Assembly: GCF_946482535.1 (NCBI RefSeq)
Contig: NZ_CAMLRU010000076.1
Coordinates: 1-11,768, forward strand
Direction: 5' to 3'
Origin: an uncultured Flavobacterium sp.
GTDB lineage: Bacteria; Bacteroidota; Bacteroidia; Flavobacteriales; Flavobacteriaceae
Length of the DNA: 11,768 nt
The notes beneath the pieces are model-generated. The model did no database searches. It saw only the letters and a list, made by a program, of their open reading frames with translations, and was not told the DNA's origin. Position numbers and translations under genes: made by a program. Positions 5,859 through 11,768 of this stretch are shown in pieces; position 1 is the first letter of the stretch; each line of letters opens with the position of its first letter.

Positions 5859-8231
5859 CTAAAATTTAACGTTATAAGTAGCACTTGGTACGATGCCGAA
5901 AATAGACAAACGCAGCGCTTCATTAGTACCGGTTTCTTGGTTTTGTCTGAAGGTGATGGAAGCCGCATTTTGTCGGTTGTAAATATTGTAAATTCCGAAA
6001 ACCCATTCGGCCTGCCACTTTCTGCCTTTATTTTTTCGAGGCGTTAATGTGGCAGATACATCTAAGCGATGGTACATAGGTAAATTACTCTCGTTTCGGG
6101 CGCCAAAAATCGGCACGGTGATGCCTTGGTATTCGTATTGACCGGTCGGAAAAGTAACGGGTTGTCCGGTTTGCAGGATGAAATTGGAACTGAAGCGCCA
6201 TTTTTCATTCAGTTTGTAATTGCCTACTATGGCTAAATTATGTGTTTTGTCGAAACCGGTTTTGTACCAATTGCCGTTGTTGATTCCGGTTTCTTCGGGC
6301 GTTCTGCCGGCTACTTGTTGCTCTGTTCTGGATAAAGTATAGGAAACCCAACCTTTGAATTGACCGGAGTTTTTTCGGAACAAAACTTCCATTCCATAAG
6401 CTCTGGCTTTACCGTTTAAAACCACTCTTTCGATGGCTTCATTGGCAATTAAATTGGCACCGTCAATATAATCTACACGGTTTTTGATTTTCTTAAAAAA
6501 AGTTTCCACTTCCAATGAGTACACATCATCACTGAAATTGCGAAAATAACCCAAAGCTACTTGGTCTAAAACCTGAGGTTTTAAATATTGGTCACTGGGT
6601 GCCCAAACATCTAAAGGTGTCGGCGATTGAGTATTTGAAATCAAATGCAAATATTGGGTCATGCGGTTGTAACTTGCCTTAATCGATTGGTCATCGTTTA
6701 AAGTATAAGCCACAGAAAATCGAGGCTCGAGATTATTGAATCTGGCTATCGTTTCATTTTTGCCGTAACTCACCGTTCCGATAGGTTCGGCACTTTCGTA
6801 GATTTGAAAGTCGGTATTAAAAGTCACCGGTTGGTTGTTGGCATAAGTATTCAAAGTTTGCTGACCTAAACGGAGGAAATTGCTGAATCGGAGTCCGTAA
6901 GAAAGCGCAATATTCTTGGTGATTTGATGCTCAGCATCTAAATACAAGGCGTTTTCCAAGGCGTATTTTTTGTCTAATTGATCCGCATTGATACCTGATT
7001 CTTCAGTCGTTGGTTCAATTTTTCCGGGATTAAAATCGTAATAATTAGATTGTAAACCGTAAGTCAGTTTGAATTTATCGGTTAGATAATGTTTGAAATC
7101 GTATTTGAAATTGTAGTTTTTGATGCCGCTATCCCAATTAAAGCCAACAAAGTCTAATCGAAGACCATAATAATAGTCGGAGTAAATCATCGACATATTG
7201 GAGAACAATTTATCCGAAAACAAATGGTTCCATCTCAGATTAATAACGGCATTGCCGTAAGTGTTGACAAAACTGTTATTGAGTTGGAACACATCTCTAC
7301 CGAAATATCCCGAAAGATAAACGTTGTTTTTTTCGTTGATGGAATAACTCAATTTGGTGTTTAAATCATAGAAGTAAGCCAAGTTTGGATTGTCAAATAA
7401 TTTTAGAAAAAGATGCGCATACGAGGCTCTTCCGGCCACCACAAACGAACCTTTGTCTTTTACAATCGGACCTTCAGCTAAAATTCTACTCGATATTAAT
7501 CCGATACCGCCGTTCATGTGGAAGTCATTTTTGTTGCCTTCCTTTTGGTAAATGTCTAAGATAGAAGATAGTCTTCCTCCGTATCTTGAAGGAATTCCGC
7601 CTTTGTAGAGTTTCAAATCTTTAATCGCATCCGGATTAAATACGGAAAACAAACCGAAGAGGTGAGAAGAGTTGTAAATAGTGGCTTCGTCGAGTAGCAC
7701 TAAGTTTTGGTCAGCGCCACCACCGCGGACATTAAAGCCCGATTGTCCTTCGCCTGCATTAGTTACACCGGGTAATGTTAGAATGGATTTAATGACATCG
7801 ACTTCGCCAAAAATCACCGGCATTTCTTTGATTTCCTGAATGGTGAGTTTGTTGACGCTCATTTCCGGTTTTCTCACATCGACCCTTTTGTTGTTTTGAA
7901 CAATTACTACTTCATCGAGTTGCTGACTGGTTTCGGTAATTAAAAAGTTCTTTTTGGTGTCTTTGGTAAGTTCTATCTTTTCCTGTACGGTTTGATAACC
8001 TACATAGCTAATAGATAAAGTGTAATTTCCTTTGGGTAAAGTGATGGAATAAAACCCGTACTCATTGGTGGTGAGACTGGTTTTGGTTTCGGCGATATAA
8101 AGCGAAACTCCGATTAGCGTTTCTTTATTTTTACCATCGGCCACCAATCCGCTTAACGTGAATTTCTCTTGGGAATAAAGCGAAAACGTTAATAATATGA
8201 AAAATATGGAAGTTAGAATATTTTTTGGCAT
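5859..8231 (-). CDS. TonB-dependent outer-membrane receptor with N-terminal carboxypeptidase-like domain
   Basis: The 790-residue protein is an outer-membrane importer energised by TonB-ExbBD. A signal peptide (about 1-20, ending SLYS before QEKF) is followed by a carboxypeptidase-regulatory-like beta-sandwich (about 24-100, with DGKNKETLIGVSLYI and GFYSITLPKGNYTLSISYVGYQ). Next comes LDEVVIV (105-111), a likely TonB-contact segment. The plug domain spans about 120-230, with FNVRGGGADQNLVLLDEATIYN (166-187) and GGIPSRYGGRLSSILDIY (211-228). The remainder is a beta-barrel whose last residue is Phe, the outer-membrane assembly signature. The partner downstream is DUF4249 rather than SusD, so this is not a canonical glycan-utilisation locus, and no enzyme gene nearby reveals a substrate. 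The 133-base gap upstream is shared with a divergent gene; I found no exact promoter consensus for this strand there. Confidence 0.93.
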   Translation of the reverse strand: MPKNILTSIFFILLTFSLYSQEKFTLSGLVADGKNKETLIGVSLYIAETKTSLTTNEYGFYSITLPKGNYTLSISYVGYQTVQEKIELTKDTKKNFLITETSQQLDEVVIVQNNKRVDVRKPEMSVNKLTIQEIKEMPVIFGEVDVIKSILTLPGVTNAGEGQSGFNVRGGGADQNLVLLDEATIYNSSHLFGLFSVFNPDAIKDLKLYKGGIPSRYGGRLSSILDIYQKEGNKNDFHMNGGIGLISSRILAEGPIVKDKGSFVVAGRASYAHLFLKLFDNPNLAYFYDLNTKLSYSINEKNNVYLSGYFGRDVFQLNNSFVNTYGNAVINLRWNHLFSDKLFSNMSMIYSDYYYGLRLDFVGFNWDSGIKNYNFKYDFKHYLTDKFKLTYGLQSNYYDFNPGKIEPTTEESGINADQLDKKYALENALYLDAEHQITKNIALSYGLRFSNFLRLGQQTLNTYANNQPVTFNTDFQIYESAEPIGTVSYGKNETIARFNNLEPRFSVAYTLNDDQSIKASYNRMTQYLHLISNTQSPTPLDVWAPSDQYLKPQVLDQVALGYFRNFSDDVYSLEVETFFKKIKNRVDYIDGANLIANEAIERVVLNGKARAYGMEVLFRKNSGQFKGWVSYTLSRTEQQVAGRTPEETGINNGNWYKTGFDKTHNLAIVGNYKLNEKWRFSSNFILQTGQPVTFPTGQYEYQGITVPIFGARNESNLPMYHRLDVSATLTPRKNKGRKWQAEWVFGIYNIYNRQNAASITFRQNQETGTNEALRLSIFGIVPSATYNVKF

Positions 8232-8364
8232 AAATTTGGCGTTTATAAGTACAAAAATCTTAATAAAATTGGTTTTTCACTCATAATCATTTGTTAAGGT
8301 TTGGTTAATAGAGTTAATAATTTTCAGCTAATAAGTATTTTCAAATCATAAAAAAGCAGTTGTA

Positions 8365-9042
8365 ATGAGATCAGTTTTTGCTTTATTGTTTTTACTTGTT
8401 TTTGGTTTTAAAGGTTTTTCACAATTTGAAACACCCAAAAAAACTTTGAAAATTGCGCCCGTGACCAATGCTTCCGGTCAAGTGGCTCCGACATCTTCTA
8501 AATCGATTACCTATCCCAGTATTTTTGACAAAAAGGACAAGTTGTTGGATAATGTTTCGCTACTCAAAAAGAAGCCCGAAGAAGGAAAAAGCATTATGGA
8601 GCGAGAACAATTTGAAAATCCGTCCAAGCAATATACTGATAAAATGAACCAAAAAAGTGATGGGGTAATTTTAGAAAAGTTCAAAAGCGATAGTTTTTTG
8701 GGCCAATTTAAAACCGGAACCAAAATCATCAGTATAGCTTGTCGCGACCATGAAGCGCCCGATGGCGATTTGGTTAGGATTTGGCTCAACGATAAGGTAG
8801 CGGTTGATGCGATACTTTTAGACGTCGATTTTAAAGAAGTTTACTTAGACTTAAACGAAGGGCTGAATAAAATTGAAATCGAAGCTTTGAATCAAGGAGA
8901 ATCCGGACCGAATACAGCTCAGTTTGTAATTTATGACCAAAAGAAAGGCATGATTACAACCAATAAATGGAATTTGACCACAGGAGTTAGGGCCAAGTTG
9001 ATTATCCTAAAAGACGACGGCACTTTAGAAGAACAGAAATAA
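8365..9042 (+). CDS. Secreted protein of unknown function with a DHxxxDGD beta-sandwich-type domain
   Basis: The 225-residue protein has a signal peptide (residues 1-19, hydrophobic 3-16, probable cut before QFET) and no lipobox cysteine, so it should be periplasmic or outside the cell. Residues 20-100 are Lys- and Ser-rich and low in predicted structure. Residues 101-218 hold a compact domain with CRDHEAPDGDLVRIWLND (126-143), YLDLNEGLNKIEIEALNQ (160-177) and GPNTAQFVIYD (181-191). From memory, similar DHxxxDGD...N...GxN...NTA patterns recur in secreted Bacteroidota proteins with an undefined, possibly ligand- or metal-binding, beta-sandwich. It is divergent from the receptor gene and convergent with isocitrate dehydrogenase. 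The start at 8365 is set by the signal peptide. Function unknown. Confidence 0.82.
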   Translation: MRSVFALLFLLVFGFKGFSQFETPKKTLKIAPVTNASGQVAPTSSKSITYPSIFDKKDKLLDNVSLLKKKPEEGKSIMEREQFENPSKQYTDKMNQKSDGVILEKFKSDSFLGQFKTGTKIISIACRDHEAPDGDLVRIWLNDKVAVDAILLDVDFKEVYLDLNEGLNKIEIEALNQGESGPNTAQFVIYDQKKGMITTNKWNLTTGVRAKLIILKDDGTLEEQK

Positions 9043-9068
9043 AAAAGCGACCTTTTGGTCGCTTTTTT
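9041..9068. terminator. Bidirectional intrinsic terminator between the secreted-protein gene and icd
   Basis: A perfect 12-base-pair stem, made of six A plus GCGACC (9041-9052) and GGTCGC plus six T (9057-9068), closes a TTTT loop. It begins within the stop codon of the plus-strand gene and lies 19 bases beyond the minus-strand icd stop. It has a T-run in both directions and so serves both convergent genes. Confidence 0.93.
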
Positions 9069-9087
9069 ATTGGAATCAAATTCAGTA

Positions 9088-11391
<2,304 letters not shown>

Positions 11392-11419
11392 TCAGCCCGA
11401 ACCTTTTGCGAAAACGTTT

Positions 11420-11468
11420 GAATTATCAAATTGACAATTAAAGCAGAAAAAAATATTGAATTGTCAAA
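11420..11468. repeat. Repeated GAATTRTCAAA motif upstream of the icd promoter
   Basis: GAATTATCAAA (11420-11430) and GAATTGTCAAA (11458-11468) are direct repeats with one mismatch, spaced 38 bases apart. TTGACAATT (11431-11439) is the exact reverse complement of AATTGTCAA (11459-11467). All lie about 50 to 100 bases upstream of the predicted icd transcription start. The DNA is AT-rich, so chance is possible; a regulator site is inference. Confidence 0.35.
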
Positions 11469-11493
11469 ATATCGAATTTAAATTATCAGGAAT

Positions 11494-11526
11494 AAAAAAA
11501 GTCCCGACAAAATCGGGACTTTTTTT
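11494..11526. terminator. Intrinsic terminator downstream of rplS
   Basis: Seven A plus GTCCCGA (11494-11507) pair with TCGGGAC plus seven T (11513-11526) around a CAAAA loop, a 14-base-pair stem. On the minus strand it lies about 20 bases after the rplS stop and has a T-run in that direction. It should insulate icd from ribosomal-protein transcription. Confidence 0.9.
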
Positions 11527-11545
11527 ATTAGCACAAAGCGGAGAA

Positions 11546-11768
11546 TTATCTTCTTCTTTCTTTGATTTTTGCTTTTTTACCGGTAAGTTCTCTAAAGTAG
11601 TAGATACGAGCTCTTCTAACTTTACCTCTTTGGTTCACTTCAATTTTTTGTAATGCCGGCATGTTCACTGGGAAGATACGCTCTACACCAACAGCACCTG
11701 ACATTTTGCGGATTGTGAAAGTTTCAGTCAATCCTGCACCTTTTCTTTGGATTACAACTCCTTTGAAG
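11546..11768 (-). CDS. rplS: Ribosomal protein L19 (bL19), partial: N-terminus beyond the window
   Basis: The reading frame is open to the right edge, so only the C-terminal 73 residues are visible, from [12 protein letters not shown] through [20 protein letters not shown] to a basic tail ending KERRR. L19 is about 115 residues, so roughly 40 are missing. The protein lies in the large ribosomal subunit at the interface with the small one. The block GVERIFPVN followed by [21 protein letters not shown] is diagnostic. The TTG at 11731-11729 is an internal leucine codon, not a start. A hairpin terminator follows the stop. In many bacteria trmD lies just upstream, outside this window. Confidence 0.97.
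   Translation of the reverse strand, partial: FKGVVIQRKGAGLTETFTIRKMSGAVGVERIFPVNMPALQKIEVNQRGKVRRARIYYFRELTGKKAKIKERRR

Noticed and set aside
8231..8238. TAAATTTG on the plus strand, a perfect -7 match upstream of the secreted-protein gene
   Set aside because: No TTG lies at the -33 spacing, it overlaps the receptor start codon, and one exact match in AT-rich DNA is expected by chance. The promoter of this gene remains unassigned.
8232..8364. Small RNA or operator in the divergent receptor/secreted-protein region
   Set aside because: I found no convincing hairpin, palindrome or paired promoter elements; only near matches such as TAAGGTTTG at 8295-8303, with a 3-base gap.
11546..11731. L19 read as a complete 61-residue protein starting at TTG 11731
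   Set aside because: The frame stays open and keeps matching L19 ([10 protein letters not shown]) to the window edge, so the gene is simply cut by the window.

Overview
The window looks like a chromosomal segment of a Flavobacterium-type member of the Bacteroidota. The evidence is AT-rich intergenic DNA, Bacteroidota-style promoter elements (TAnnTTTG) in place of the enterobacterial -10/-35, near absence of Shine-Dalgarno sequences, a TonB-dependent receptor with an N-terminal carboxypeptidase-like domain paired with a DUF4249 lipoprotein, and family members (monomeric isocitrate dehydrogenase, DUF3788, UvrB, L19) that read like flavobacterial proteins. The genus is inferred, not proven.

Layout, left to right. 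Nearly everything is on the minus strand, so transcription runs leftwards. At 23-1075 is a tyrosine recombinase with an intact catalytic set. At 1121-1537 is a DUF3788 protein whose start codon overlaps the stop codon of uvrB (1537-3534), the excision-repair helicase subunit. Upstream of uvrB is a compact ParDE toxin-antitoxin pair (3596-4130) with a clear palindrome in front of parD. Next is thiamine pyrophosphokinase (4268-4930). Then comes a two-gene outer-membrane operon: a TonB-dependent receptor (5859-8231) followed 3 bases later by a DUF4249 lipoprotein (5037-5855). The only plus-strand gene (8365-9042) encodes a secreted protein of unknown role. It converges on the monomeric NADP-dependent isocitrate dehydrogenase gene (9088-11310), and the two share a bidirectional hairpin terminator. 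The window ends inside rplS (ribosomal protein L19), whose own terminator lies at 11494-11526.

Most of the content is core metabolism and information processing, so I do not see a new multi-gene defence or biosynthetic system. The least explained signal is a set of short repeats with a 7-base period. They sit exactly at gene junctions: directly against the start codons of uvrB and thiamine pyrophosphokinase, against the stop codon of the DUF4249 gene, and just after the thiamine pyrophosphokinase stop. Two arrays face each other and form a roughly 110-base imperfect inverted repeat. Other points worth a look are the parDE operator, the absence of a visible terminator from parDE into uvrB, the uvrB-DUF3788 coupling, the N-terminal extension on the recombinase, and repeated GAATTRTCAAA motifs upstream of the isocitrate dehydrogenase promoter.
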